A stretch of 64,000 nt of DNA from Hyphomicrobiales bacterium (lineage in GTDB: Bacteria; Pseudomonadota; Alphaproteobacteria; Rhizobiales; Rhizobiaceae), in the NCBI GenBank assembly GCA_900468285.1, contig UBTF01000001.1, positions 434,001-498,000 of the forward strand, read 5' to 3'. The notes under the pieces are model-generated. The model was given only the letters and a program-made list of their open reading frames with translations. It was not told the DNA's origin and ran no database searches. A program made the translations under genes and the position numbers. Below are positions 18,288 to 26,931 of the stretch, piece after piece; position 1 is the stretch's first letter; each line of letters starts with the position of its first letter.

Positions 18288-18767
18288 TCAGACGGACTGG
18301 TCGGCCGCAATCGCGGCCATCAGGCCCACTTCTTCCGCACGCTTTCGCACGATGGGGCCAAGGGGAATATCGCTGAAGGGCATGGTTCTGAGCTTCAATT
18401 GTGCGTCACAAACCTTCTTGCCATCGGATGTGATTTTTGCCTTCGTCACGGCAAATCCAGAACCGTCGTGCTCCAGATAGGCCTCAATGTCGAGAACGGC
18501 ATTTGGCTCTACAAAGGTGCGCATCTTAGCGCCATCAACGCTCATGAGAAATGGCATGGCGGCAAAATCGGTCATTGCCAGAACCAGCATTCCCGAGACC
18601 TGCGCCATCGTTTCTATGAGCAACACACCAGGGACAAGCGGCATCCCGGGAAAGTGCCCTTCAAAAACCGGGCTTTGAGCAGGAACAACCGACCGTGCCT
18701 TGAGAACCCGGGCAGACTTGTCCAGCGACTCGATGCGGTCCACCATCTGAAAATATTCTAGAAGCAT
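18288..18767 (-). CDS. fabZXL: 3-hydroxyacyl-ACP dehydratase FabZXL
   Basis: A 159-residue hotdog-fold dehydratase with the FabZ active site: His38 in EGHFPGMPLVPGVLLIE and Glu52 in the same helix region. It should remove water from 3-hydroxyacyl-AcpXL during VLCFA elongation. ATG 18767 follows GGACGGAAC; the frame is open further upstream, but those residues are not family-like. Between its stop and fabF2XL (18060-18287) I see only a TTGACG-like element near 18205-18210 on the minus strand, possibly an internal promoter. Confidence 0.92.
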   Translation of the reverse strand: MLLEYFQMVDRIESLDKSARVLKARSVVPAQSPVFEGHFPGMPLVPGVLLIETMAQVSGMLVLAMTDFAAMPFLMSVDGAKMRTFVEPNAVLDIEAYLEHDGSGFAVTKAKITSDGKKVCDAQLKLRTMPFSDIPLGPIVRKRAEEVGLMAAIAADQSV

Positions 18768-18837
18768 GTTCCGTCCATGACATAGGTGTGTGGAGGGTTC
18801 GGCTGCGCCGGAGAGGTGCCGCACGACACGTCCATCA

Positions 18838-18882
18838 TCCCGGATGTGATCCGGGAGCGAGCCGCCGCGCCTCTGCGCGGCG
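18838..18882 (-). other. Two tandem hairpins between acpXL and fabZXL
   Basis: Two perfect 8-bp stems lie in the 208-base gap: TCCCGGAT-GTG-ATCCGGGA (18838-18856) and CGCCGCGC-CTCT-GCGCGGCG (18863-18882), followed by the 12-base palindrome ATCGCATGCGAT (18887-18898). There is no T run. In the acpXL mRNA they could stop decay or cause processing, so that the short, abundant acpXL message is kept apart from the downstream genes. This role is inference. Confidence 0.55.
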
Positions 18883-18975
18883 AGAAATCGCATGCGATCA
18901 TCAACTTGACCGCAATCGATTCAGTGCGGCGCCGTGATGACAGATACAATGTACCCGTCATCGCGGCTTCCGAAA

Positions 18976-19260
18976 TCAGGCCTTGGCAGCCTTCAGCTCG
19001 TCGATCTTGGCGCAGAGGTTTTTCAGAACGAAGTATTCCTCGGTCGAAACCTTGCCTTCGTTGACTTCCTGCGTCCACTGCTCGAGCGGAATCTTGATGC
19101 CGAATTCCTTGTCGATTGCAAATACGATGTCCAGAAAGTCGAGGCTGTCGATGCCCAGATCGTCGATCGTGTGGCTTTCCGGCGTAATGGTTTCGCGGTC
19201 GATTTCGCTGGTGTCAGCGATAATGTCTGCAACCTTGTCGAATGTAGCTGTCACGCCCAT
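18976..19260 (-). CDS. acpXL: Specialised acyl carrier protein AcpXL
   Basis: A 94-residue acyl carrier protein dedicated to the very-long-chain fatty acid of rhizobial lipid A. The 4'-phosphopantetheine serine is Ser39 in [19 protein letters not shown]. The protein is longer than the 78-residue AcpP and has the AcpXL-specific tail ([31 protein letters not shown]). It is the first gene of the minus-strand cluster acpXL-fabZXL-fabF2XL-fabF1XL-adhXL-lpxXL. The identification is secure. Confidence 0.97.
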   Translation of the reverse strand: MGVTATFDKVADIIADTSEIDRETITPESHTIDDLGIDSLDFLDIVFAIDKEFGIKIPLEQWTQEVNEGKVSTEEYFVLKNLCAKIDELKAAKA

Positions 19261-19374
19261 AATCCTTCGTGTGTCTTATCCATTAGATCTATTCAGACGC
19301 ACCACATAGGCAACTTGCTCTAAAAAGCCAATGGTTTCGTGGTGGATCATTGAATTTTCAGCGCAAAGTGTTGC

Positions 19375-20724
19375 TCAAACAGCAACCGAATGGCGTCCCC
19401 GGCCATTCGAGAGATAGGTATCGAAGGATGCTGCGATGCTTCTTGCGAAAGGTTTTCCCGTATCGGTCAGGCTGAAAACATCGCCCTGCATCGTCACAAG
19501 GCCGTCTCGTTCGCTCTCTGCAAATTGCCTGGCTTCGGCAATTGCAACTGAAGCGGCCGGACCGTAGAGGCTTGCCAGCGAATCGAGGTCCAGCGAAAAA
19601 TCACACATCAGACGCTCGATGACAAAAGCTCGCACCCGGTCGTCGAGCGACAGTTCGATGCCGCGCACGACACAGAGATCGTCAGCATCCGCCATCCGTT
19701 CATATTCGCCGGTGGCAGGCATGTTCTGGACGTAACCTTGAGGCAGCTTGCCGATTGCCGAAGCCCCCAGCCCTATCAGCACATCCGCGCAGTCATCCGT
19801 ATAGCCCTGGAAATTCCGCTTCAACGCGCCGTCTTTCAAGGCTATCGCCAGCGTGTCGGTGGCCTTGGCAAAATGGTCGATGCCGATGCTGACATATCCG
19901 GCAGCGATCAGCATTTCGGTAGCTGTCGCCATTTGACGGTAACGTTCCGCTACATCCGGCAGCGCCTTTTCCGGTATCAAGGTCTGATGCTTCTTCATCC
20001 AGGGCACATGAGCGTACCCAAAAAGCGCAACGCGGTCCGGATCAAGCGAGACAATCTGCCGGACGGTATCGCGCAGGGTGTCCGTCGTCTGGTGCGGCAA
20101 TCCATAGAGAATGTCGCAGTTGACGGAATGCACGCCCCTCGCCCGGACTGCATCGACCACGCTTTTGGTTTGCTCGAAGCTCTGGAGACGGTTGATCGTC
20201 CGCTGAACCTTGGGATCGAAGTCCTGAACCCCCAGACTTGCCCGTGTCATGCCGATGGCAGCAAGAGCATCATAACGCTCTTCATCCAGATCGTTCGGGT
20301 CCATCTCGACACTGATTTCAACATCCGAGCCAAAGGAGAAGGACGAGCGGAGACAGTCCATCAGCGCAATCATGTCCTCCGGCTTAAGCATTGTGGGCGA
20401 ACCACCACCGAAATGCACGGCGGTGACCCTTGCATCCCTGGAGACGATGCCGCCGACCTTCTTGATCTCGCGGTGCAACGACTTCAGGTACGCCGCTATG
20501 GGTTCATACTTTAGCGTATGCTTGGTGTGACAGGCACAAAACCAGCAAAGACGGTCGCAATAGGGAATGTGCAGATAGAGCGAAATCCGGTTTTCAGCGT
20601 CGATGGCGTGGAGCCAGGTCTCATAGACCTGCGAATCAACCCCCTCGTGAAAATGCGGAGCTGTCGGGTAGCTCGTGTAACGCGGTACGGGATTGGCATA
20701 TTTCCGAATGAGGTGCTCTGTCAC
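19375..20724 (-). CDS. hemN: Oxygen-independent coproporphyrinogen III oxidase
   Basis: A radical SAM enzyme that converts coproporphyrinogen III to protoporphyrinogen IX when oxygen is low. The 449-residue protein has the cluster motif CX3CX2CXC (Cys56, Cys60, Cys63, Cys65 in CDRLCWFCACH), HFGGGSPTML, DPNDLDEERYDAL, GVQDFDPKVQRTINR and GYAHVPWMKKHQ. I prefer the GTG at 20724, preceded by AGGGGGG and giving the usual N-terminus TEHLIRKYA. An anaerobox (20793-20806) lies 69 bases upstream, so FnrN should activate it. A GTTGCT-N5-AGCAAC hairpin overlaps the stop codon (19370-19386). Confidence 0.95.
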   Translation of the reverse strand: MTEHLIRKYANPVPRYTSYPTAPHFHEGVDSQVYETWLHAIDAENRISLYLHIPYCDRLCWFCACHTKHTLKYEPIAAYLKSLHREIKKVGGIVSRDARVTAVHFGGGSPTMLKPEDMIALMDCLRSSFSFGSDVEISVEMDPNDLDEERYDALAAIGMTRASLGVQDFDPKVQRTINRLQSFEQTKSVVDAVRARGVHSVNCDILYGLPHQTTDTLRDTVRQIVSLDPDRVALFGYAHVPWMKKHQTLIPEKALPDVAERYRQMATATEMLIAAGYVSIGIDHFAKATDTLAIALKDGALKRNFQGYTDDCADVLIGLGASAIGKLPQGYVQNMPATGEYERMADADDLCVVRGIELSLDDRVRAFVIERLMCDFSLDLDSLASLYGPAASVAIAEARQFAESERDGLVTMQGDVFSLTDTGKPFARSIAASFDTYLSNGRGRHSVAV

Positions 20725-20792
20725 GGTGTGTTTCCCCCCTTGGCATGTATCAATTCTGCGACCAGCGATACAACCTGCGACAGTTTGCAACT

Positions 20793-20806
20793 TTGACTTC
20801 GATCAA
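20793..20806. promoter_or_regulatory. Anaerobox (FNR/FnrN site) between hemN and fnrN
   Basis: TTGACTTCGATCAA matches the FNR/FixK consensus TTGAT-N4-ATCAA with one mismatch. It is 69 bases before the hemN start and 119 before the fnrN start, so it can serve anaerobic activation of hemN and autoregulation of fnrN. Confidence 0.8.
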
Positions 20807-20925
20807 GTCCCGGTGTAAACATCGAGCATTAAAAGCCGAGGGGGATATCGGCTTATCGGGGCGAGCGAGAGCACATCGTGAGAGTTGCATTTCATTGCCT
20901 TGATCTTTTGATCGGAACTTGAACG

Positions 20926-21651
20926 ATGGATACGCTGCAACGAAACGTACATAATTCAGAAATTCCTGTCGTGTGCCGTGCTTGCGAAGCGCGGCATGGT
21001 GGATTGTGTGGAGTATTGGTTCCCGAGCAATTGGCGGAGCTCAATCGACACTCGGCACGAAAGAAGATTGATCAGGGTACGGAACTGCTCGGACAGGGTG
21101 AGCAGGTTCCCTATTACGCCAATATATTGAGGGGCGTCGTAAAGCTTTCAAAAATGATGTCGGACGGTCGCCAACAGATCGTCGGTTTGCAATTCGCTCC
21201 TGATTTTCTTGGGCGGCCCTTCATAGCCGAAAGCAGCATGAGTGCAGAAGCGGCTACGGACCTTGAAATCTGCAGCTTCCCTCGTCGCGTGATCGACAGG
21301 ATGGTTAGCAGTGTGCCCGGGATGGAGCGCAAGCTTCACAGCCAGTCGCTGAAGGAACTGGATGAAGCACGCGATTGGATGCTCACACTCGGTCGCAAAT
21401 CCGCTCAGGAGAAAGTAGCAAGCTTCCTCTACCTGATCGCAACTCATATCGACCCTGAAAAAACGGACAAATCCTGCTTCGACCTGCCGCTGTCACGCGC
21501 CGACATTGCAGACTTTCTGGGTCTGACCATTGAAACGGTCAGCCGCCAGATGACAAAGCTGCGCAAAGACAACATTATCCAGATTGAGAATAACCGTCAC
21601 ATCACGGTGCCGGACATGGCTGCGCTGAACTTTGCAGCGGGCAACGACTGA
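20926..21651 (+). CDS. fnrN: FnrN, oxygen-sensing Crp/Fnr family activator
   Basis: A 241-residue regulator that activates microaerobic genes when its [4Fe-4S] cluster is intact. The cluster ligands are visible: Cys17, Cys20 and Cys28 (VCRACEARHGGLC) and Cys116 (LEICSFP). A cyclic nucleotide-binding-like beta roll follows, then the helix-turn-helix DIADFLGLTIETVSRQMTKL with the Fnr-type E-(x2)-SR contact residues. The ATG at 20926 has only a weak ribosome binding site (GGAACTTG). It is divergent from hemN with an anaerobox between them. Confidence 0.95.
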   Translation: MDTLQRNVHNSEIPVVCRACEARHGGLCGVLVPEQLAELNRHSARKKIDQGTELLGQGEQVPYYANILRGVVKLSKMMSDGRQQIVGLQFAPDFLGRPFIAESSMSAEAATDLEICSFPRRVIDRMVSSVPGMERKLHSQSLKELDEARDWMLTLGRKSAQEKVASFLYLIATHIDPEKTDKSCFDLPLSRADIADFLGLTIETVSRQMTKLRKDNIIQIENNRHITVPDMAALNFAAGND

Positions 21652-21655
21652 GTCT

Positions 21656-21710
21656 AAAAAGGCGCTCAAGTTGGATGGCCGAGATGAGCGGCCATCACGT
21701 AGGGCGCCTT
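21656..21710 (-). terminator. Two-tier hairpin terminator of the 34-residue peptide gene
   Basis: Read on the minus strand: outer stem AAGGCGC / GCGCCTT, inner stem TGGCCG / CGGCCA, then TTTTT. It overlaps the last third of the small ORF and its stop codon. It lies directly after the fnrN stop (21651), so convergent fnrN transcripts would also read it. Confidence 0.65.
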
Positions 21711-21770
21711 GGCTTGCGCTGCATTGAACAGCGTAGCGGCAAACACCAGACAGACAAAGAAGCATTTCAT
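21666..21770 (-). CDS. Small exported peptide (34 residues), unrecognised
   Basis: A short ORF starting ATG 21770 and ending TGA 21666. It encodes MKCFFVCLVFAATLFNAAQA followed by KAPYVMAAHLGHPT, that is, a signal-peptide-like hydrophobic stretch with an A-Q-A cleavage site and about 14 mature residues. A perfect -10 box TATAAT is at 21820-21825 on the minus strand, and a terminator hairpin with T5 overlaps the ORF end, giving a transcript of about 155 bases. The G-run before the ATG (GGGGGG at 21782-21787) can pair with GCCCCC near the predicted 5' end, which would hide it. The product may be a peptide, a small RNA or both. I do not recognise the family. Confidence 0.5.
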   Translation of the reverse strand: MKCFFVCLVFAATLFNAAQAKAPYVMAAHLGHPT

Positions 21771-21819
21771 TTTTTTTCACGCCCCCCAGCGCCACCGACA
21801 CTCTGTGCCATTAGGGGGC

Positions 21820-21825
21820 ATTATA
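21820..21825 (-). promoter_or_regulatory. -10 box TATAAT of the small peptide transcript
   Basis: Exact consensus -10 on the minus strand, about 50 bases before the ATG at 21770; no good -35 element is visible at 16-18 bases. Confidence 0.45.
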
Positions 21826-21926
21826 CGTCCAACTTTACTATGCTGGCTTAAGGAACGCAGTAATCCGGCGCTTACCCGAACGGTTAGGATTCAATCAGGC
21901 GCTTTTACGCGCCGTTAACCGAAGCC

Positions 21927-22328
21927 TCACTGGGACGCCGCAGGCGTGGCCGTGGGGTTTTGCTGGGCCGAAAGTGCGCGCAGTTCCGCGACACGGCGCT
22001 TATATTCCGCTTCGGAAATCTGCCCCTTGCTGCGCGCATTGCCGAGCCGGGTCATCGACGTTTCCATCGTGTTGGCTTCGTCATTTTCCATTTGCGGCAA
22101 GGCAGCCGTCATCGGCGTTGCAAATGTTGGATAGGTTCCCGTGTCGCGCTTCTGTGCAACTGGCGACGAATCGACAGTTCTCGGACCGACGACCTGGGCT
22201 GCCGGGCGCTTCATATTCGCAGGCGCAACCACCGGATCGAGATTCCTGCATCCGCCCATCAGTGGCAAAAGAATGCCGCAGATCGACAGGGCGGTTACCG
22301 CTCTTACGCGTTCGAGATGCTTGCCCAT
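21927..22328 (-). CDS. Lipoprotein with C-terminal SHOCT-like motif
   Basis: A 133-residue protein with a lipoprotein signal: MGKHLERVRAV, hydrophobic core, and the lipobox LMGGC near residue 24. The mature part is Pro/Ala-rich, and its end (RLGNARSKGQISEAEYKRRVAELRAL) looks like a short C-terminal SHOCT helix pair. The frame is open to 22487, but only the ATG at 22328 gives the lipoprotein signal. It is divergent from phaC; its function is unknown. A GGCGC-TTTTAC-GCGCC hairpin at 21899-21914 lies just after its stop. Confidence 0.75.
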   Translation of the reverse strand: MGKHLERVRAVTALSICGILLPLMGGCRNLDPVVAPANMKRPAAQVVGPRTVDSSPVAQKRDTGTYPTFATPMTAALPQMENDEANTMETSMTRLGNARSKGQISEAEYKRRVAELRALSAQQNPTATPAASQ

Positions 22329-22455
22329 GTCTATGCCCCGCCTGTAACGTAGTCTTCGAATGCCGGACGCCGGAATCCAGAGCGTCGCTTTGCTGGAACT
22401 TGTATTCGTTTTCATGCAGAATGTGCAAACACAAAAATGCGCCGGAGGGCAATGT

Positions 22456-24306
22456 ATGGCGGGCACGAATGGCGAAGTGAACGACAAGGGGGAGAAGCCC
22501 GAGGGCTCTACCGCCGAATCGGCCGAAGCCTATATCGTGCGGGATCCTCAGGCTTTTGCCATGAACGTCGCGCGGGCTCTGGAAAATCTTGGCAGGGCGG
22601 CGTCGGAATGGCTGGCGCCGCGTGAGCGGGGCGAGATTCCACCGACCTCTGCCAGCCCGATGAGTGATCTCGTCCGGACCATGTCCGATGTCGCCGAATA
22701 CTGGATGGCCGAGCCGAAACGGTCCATCGAGGCGCAAACGCATCTTCTTTCGAGCTATTTCGACATCTGGCAACAATCGCTTTCACAATATTCTTCCGGG
22801 CAGGACGATACCAAGGCGCAGGAGCGCGCCCAAACCACCCACAAACGATTTGCCGATGAGGCCTGGCAGACGAACCCGTTCTTCGATCTCTTGCAGAAGA
22901 TTTACTTCGCAACGGCCGCCTGGGCGGAAAAAATGGTCAGCGAGGCAGAAGGTCTGGATGAGAAGACGCGGCAGAAGGCCCGATTTTACATGCGGCAGGT
23001 AACGGAGGCGATTTCACCCGCCAATTTCGCCTTTACGAACCCGCAGGTCTTTCGTGAGACGGTGGCAACCAGCGGTGCCAATCTCGTCAAGGGAATGGCG
23101 CAGCTGGCCGAAGACATGGCCGCAGGCAATGGCAACATCAAACTGCGGCAGACGGATTACAGCAAGTTCGTCATCGGCCAGAATCTTGCGGTGACGCCCG
23201 GCAAGGTCATAGCCCGCAGCCAACTGTGCGAGATCATCCAATACACCCCATCAACGGAAACGGTGTGGAAAGAGCCGCTTCTGATCATTCCGCCCTGGAT
23301 CAACAAATTCTACATTCTCGATCTCAACGCGCGAAAATCCTTCGTGAAATGGTGCGTCGATCAGGGCCACAGCGTTTTCATGATCTCTTGGGTCAATCCG
23401 GACAGCCGTCATGCGGACAAAAGCTGGGATGACTATATTGAAGAGGGAATCCAATTCGCCCTTGATAGCATCAAACAGGCGACAGGCGAAAATGACGTCA
23501 ACGCGGTGGGATATTGCATTGGCGGAACCCTGCTCGCCTCTACTCTTGCCCTGCACGCCCAGACGAGCGACCACCGCATCAAGACCGCGACGTTTCTTGC
23601 CGCCCAGACGGATTTCACCCATGCCGGCGATCTGAAGGTCTTTATCGATGAGCAGCAACTGGCGGCTCTCGATGTTCACATGAAGGCGGTCGGATATCTG
23701 GATGGCGCCATCATGGCCAGTGTCTTCAATATGCTCCGAGCATCCGATCTCGTCTGGCCTTACGTGGTGGACAATTATCTGCGGGGGGCACAGCCGCCGC
23801 CTTTTGATCTTCTCTACTGGAATTCTGATTCCACCCGCGTGGCAGCGGCCAACCATTCCTTCTATCTGCGAAACTGCTATCTGGAGAACAATCTTGCTGA
23901 AGGCCGGATGAAGGTTGCTGGAAAGGTCATCAAGCTGAGCGATGTCACAATCCCGGCTTATGATCTCGCTGCCCGGGAAGACCACATCGCACCGGCAAAA
24001 TCGGTCTTTATTGGTGCTGCCCTGTTTGGCGGACCGGTAGAGTTCGTGCTCAGCGCTTCGGGCCACATCGCCGGTGTGGTCAATCCACCGGACGCGGGAA
24101 AATACCAGTATTGGACGCGCAACTTGTCACCCGAAGGTGACTTCGATGACTGGCAGCAGTCCGCAGATGCTCACAAGGGCTCGTGGTGGCCGCACTGGCA
24201 GGAATGGCTTGCGTCTCACAACACACAACAGGTTGCCGCCCGCATACCCGGCGAAGGAGCCCTGCCACCGCTTTGCGACGCGCCCGGAACCTATGTTCTT
24301 GAATAA
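22456..24306 (+). CDS. phaC: Class I poly(3-hydroxyalkanoate) synthase
   Basis: Polymerises 3-hydroxyacyl-CoA to PHA/PHB on granules. The 616-residue length is within the class I range. The lipase-like box with the nucleophile Cys354 is visible (AVGYCIGGT), as are the catalytic Asp in AAREDHIAP and His in SASGHIAGVVNPP, and WVNPDSRHADKSWDDYI and NFLLGNP-like QTDYSKFVIGQNLAVTPGKV. ATG 22456 follows GGAGGGCAATGT, better than the upstream in-frame start at 22360. phaA and phaB are not adjacent. sfsA follows after 26 bases on the same strand. Confidence 0.95.
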   Translation: MAGTNGEVNDKGEKPEGSTAESAEAYIVRDPQAFAMNVARALENLGRAASEWLAPRERGEIPPTSASPMSDLVRTMSDVAEYWMAEPKRSIEAQTHLLSSYFDIWQQSLSQYSSGQDDTKAQERAQTTHKRFADEAWQTNPFFDLLQKIYFATAAWAEKMVSEAEGLDEKTRQKARFYMRQVTEAISPANFAFTNPQVFRETVATSGANLVKGMAQLAEDMAAGNGNIKLRQTDYSKFVIGQNLAVTPGKVIARSQLCEIIQYTPSTETVWKEPLLIIPPWINKFYILDLNARKSFVKWCVDQGHSVFMISWVNPDSRHADKSWDDYIEEGIQFALDSIKQATGENDVNAVGYCIGGTLLASTLALHAQTSDHRIKTATFLAAQTDFTHAGDLKVFIDEQQLAALDVHMKAVGYLDGAIMASVFNMLRASDLVWPYVVDNYLRGAQPPPFDLLYWNSDSTRVAAANHSFYLRNCYLENNLAEGRMKVAGKVIKLSDVTIPAYDLAAREDHIAPAKSVFIGAALFGGPVEFVLSASGHIAGVVNPPDAGKYQYWTRNLSPEGDFDDWQQSADAHKGSWWPHWQEWLASHNTQQVAARIPGEGALPPLCDAPGTYVLE

Positions 24307-24332
24307 GAAACCCGCGAACACGACACTGCGGC

Positions 24333-25052
24333 ATGTTGTTTGATTCGCCACTTGTCGCTGCGACACTCGTTTCCCGTTACAAACGCTTTCTCTTCGATGC
24401 GGTGCTGGAAGATGGCACGGCCATTACAGGTTCATGCCCCAACACCGGGTCGATGCGCGGTCTGACGACGCCAGGCTCACGCATATGGTTGTCACAGCAC
24501 GACAGCGCCACACGCAAGCATCGATACATGCTTGAACTTGTGGAGGCGGATGGGACGATTGTTGGCATCAACACCTCGATGCCCAACAAACTTGTTCAGG
24601 AGGCGCTGGGCGCGGCGGCCATTCCATCTCTTGCCGGATATTCGACAATAAAACGCGAACAAAGATACGGCAAAAATTCGCGAATCGACTTTCTCCTGTC
24701 TGCAAATGGCAGGCCTGATGCCTATGTCGAGGTGAAGAATGTACATTTCACTCGGCAGAAAGGGCTTGCAGAGTTTCCCGACACGGCCACCAAACGGGGC
24801 GTCAAGCACCTGGAAGAGTTGGGCGACGCAGCGCAGGCAGGGTATCGCGCGGTTATGCTCTACGTCATCCAGCGGTCAGACTGCGACCTTTTCCGGATCT
24901 GCGATGACCTGGACCCCGCCTACTCGGTTGCGTTCCAACATGCCATGAGACGCGGAGTAGAGGCTTACGCCATGAAATGTAGCGTTTCGGCACAGGAAAT
25001 CGCAGCAAACGAGATGGTTGCAATAGACGACCGGCACCCTGCTGCTTTATGA
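24333..25052 (+). CDS. sfsA: Sugar fermentation stimulation protein homologue SfsA
   Basis: A 239-residue protein of the SfsA family, which has an OB-like N-terminal domain and a nuclease-like fold. Seen: RYKRFLFDAVLEDGT, AHCPNTGSM-like GSCPNTGSMRGLTTPGSRIWLS, NTSMPNKLVQEAL, RIDFLL, AYVEVKNVHF, FPDTATKRGVKHLEEL and YVIQRSDCDLFRICDDLDPAY. The molecular role in cells is poorly defined. It sits between phaC and map, probably in one operon. Confidence 0.94.
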   Translation: MLFDSPLVAATLVSRYKRFLFDAVLEDGTAITGSCPNTGSMRGLTTPGSRIWLSQHDSATRKHRYMLELVEADGTIVGINTSMPNKLVQEALGAAAIPSLAGYSTIKREQRYGKNSRIDFLLSANGRPDAYVEVKNVHFTRQKGLAEFPDTATKRGVKHLEELGDAAQAGYRAVMLYVIQRSDCDLFRICDDLDPAYSVAFQHAMRRGVEAYAMKCSVSAQEIAANEMVAIDDRHPAAL

Positions 25053-25084
25053 AACAAAGCATTGAAGGACAAGAAAGCTTTATA

Positions 25085-25915
25085 ATGGTCACCTACATCG
25101 ACGCAGCATCGGCACCCATGAAAAATACCGGCGTTATTCGCTTGTATAACGCAGAGGATTTTGCAGGAATGCGCAAGGCCAGTCAGTTGACCGCGCGCTG
25201 CCTTGATGAACTGGCCAGCCTTGTCAAACCCGGCGTCACGACCAATACGATCGACCGGTTCGTCTTCGAATTCGGGATGGATCACGACGCCCTTCCCGCA
25301 ACGTTGAATTATCGCGGCTATACCAAGTCCGTCTGCACCTCCATCAACCATGTCGTTTGCCACGGCATTCCGGATGATAAACCCCTGCGCGAAGGCGACA
25401 TCGTCAATATTGACGTGACCTATATTCTGGACGGCTGGTACGGCGACTCCAGCCGCATGTACCCCGTCGGCCAGATCAAGCGTGCGTCGGAGCGTCTTCT
25501 GGAAGTGACCTATGAGTGCCTGATGCGTGGTATTGCAGCGGTAAGGCCGGGCGTCCGCACCGGGGCAATCGGCGCGGCAATCCAGGCCTATGCGGAAGCC
25601 GAGCGTTGCTCCGTCGTTACTGATTTCTGCGGGCACGGCGTGGGGCGTCTGTTTCATGATACGCCGAACATTCTCCACTATGGCAAGGAGAGCGACGGTC
25701 CCGAAATCCGCGAGGGCATGATCTTTACGATCGAGCCGATGATCAATCTCGGCAAACCGAATGTTAAAGTCCTTTCCGATGGATGGACCGCAGTCACGCG
25801 GGACCGCTCACTCTCCGCCCAGTACGAACATGCTGTGGGCGTGACAGCAACAGGCTGCGAGATTTTCACACTTTCGCCAGGTGGTCTCCACCGCCCTGGA
25901 CTACCGCCGCTCTAA
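25085..25915 (+). CDS. map: Methionine aminopeptidase, type I
   Basis: Removes the N-terminal Met from nascent proteins. The 276-residue protein has the five metal ligands of the family: Asp in VNIDVTYILDG and Asp in GWYGDSSRMY, His in GHGVGRLFHD, Glu in FTIEPM and Glu in QYEHAVGV. Also seen are NHVVCHGIPDD and the substrate His of HDTPNILHYG. The frame is open from 25049, overlapping the sfsA stop by four bases; I prefer ATG 25085 (MVTYIDAASAP), the N-terminus I recall for rhizobial Map. The ribosome binding site is poor for both. Confidence 0.95.
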   Translation: MVTYIDAASAPMKNTGVIRLYNAEDFAGMRKASQLTARCLDELASLVKPGVTTNTIDRFVFEFGMDHDALPATLNYRGYTKSVCTSINHVVCHGIPDDKPLREGDIVNIDVTYILDGWYGDSSRMYPVGQIKRASERLLEVTYECLMRGIAAVRPGVRTGAIGAAIQAYAEAERCSVVTDFCGHGVGRLFHDTPNILHYGKESDGPEIREGMIFTIEPMINLGKPNVKVLSDGWTAVTRDRSLSAQYEHAVGVTATGCEIFTLSPGGLHRPGLPPL

Positions 25916-25928
25916 TCTTTGAGAGACG

Positions 25929-26774
25929 ATGCCAATGGCCAAAAGCCCCGCTGATCAGACGACTTTGTTCAATTCGGAAACAGGCGTGGAAGGCGACAGC
26001 AACGATCTTGCGGAAGTCATGGATGAGCGCGGCTTTTTTGCTGAGCCCAGGCAGGTCGCAAAGAAGATGAAGGGCGAGTTGACGCCTGCCCCTGACGCCG
26101 ATGGGGCTCACTATCTCGGTCATCGTGAGCGTCTCCGTGCCAAATATCGCGACAATGGCGACGCAGCCCTGGCTGACTATGAGTTGCTGGAGCTTCTCCT
26201 GTTCCGGCTGATTCCCAGGCGTGACACAAAGCCAATTGCGAAGGCGCTGATTGCTCGCTTCGGCACGTTCGGTGGCGTCATAGGAGCCCCTGTTGCCCTA
26301 TTACAAGAGGTAAAAGGAGTCGGGGAAGCGGTTGCGCTCGATCTCAAGCTCATCGCCTCTGCATCACAACGAATGTTGAAAAGCGAAATCAGAAACAAGC
26401 AGGTTTTGGGATCATGGTCTTCTGTGATTGACTATTGCCATGCGGCAATGGCGCATGAATCACGAGAGCAGTTTCGTATTCTATTTCTCGACAAGAGAAA
26501 TGTCCTGATCGCAGACGAGGTCCAGGGGCAAGGAACTGTTGATCACACGCCGGTCTATCCCCGGGAAGTTGTGAGACGGGCGCTCGAGCTTTCCTCCACC
26601 GCGATCATCCTCGTCCACAATCATCCCAGTGGAGATCCGACCCCGTCCCGAGCCGATATCGACATGACCAAGACAATTGTCGACACGGCAAAACCGTTGG
26701 GAATTGCCGTGCATGATCACATCATAATCGGGAAGGATGGGCACGTTAGCTTCAAGGGCCTACGGCTGATCTGA
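25929..26774 (+). CDS. radC: RadC family JAB-domain protein
   Basis: A 281-residue protein with an N-terminal helix-hairpin-helix-like region ([18 protein letters not shown]) and a C-terminal JAMM metalloprotease-like domain: [49 protein letters not shown], with the HxH-(x)n-D zinc ligands. Although called DNA repair protein RadC, the family's role is not settled. It follows map by 13 bases, so sfsA-map-radC look like one operon, and ends before the TadE/TadG pair. Confidence 0.93.
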   Translation: MPMAKSPADQTTLFNSETGVEGDSNDLAEVMDERGFFAEPRQVAKKMKGELTPAPDADGAHYLGHRERLRAKYRDNGDAALADYELLELLLFRLIPRRDTKPIAKALIARFGTFGGVIGAPVALLQEVKGVGEAVALDLKLIASASQRMLKSEIRNKQVLGSWSSVIDYCHAAMAHESREQFRILFLDKRNVLIADEVQGQGTVDHTPVYPREVVRRALELSSTAIILVHNHPSGDPTPSRADIDMTKTIVDTAKPLGIAVHDHIIIGKDGHVSFKGLRLI

Positions 26775-26931
26775 CGGCTACGCCGCCCCAAAACGACCTA
26801 GTCCAAAAAAAGTTCCGCCATTTGCATTTTTTTTGCGCCTGTGCCCCTGGGTTGAAATCTTTTCCTTAACAGAAAATCAATTTCCGTGTTTTAGCCTTTT
26901 CGAAAATAACATATTTTCAGGGGGCGCCATC

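Noticed and set aside
20901-20914. Second anaerobox before fnrN (TTGATCTTTTGATC)
   Set aside because: This is a direct repeat of TTGATC/TGATC, not the inverted TTGAT-N4-ATCAA arrangement.
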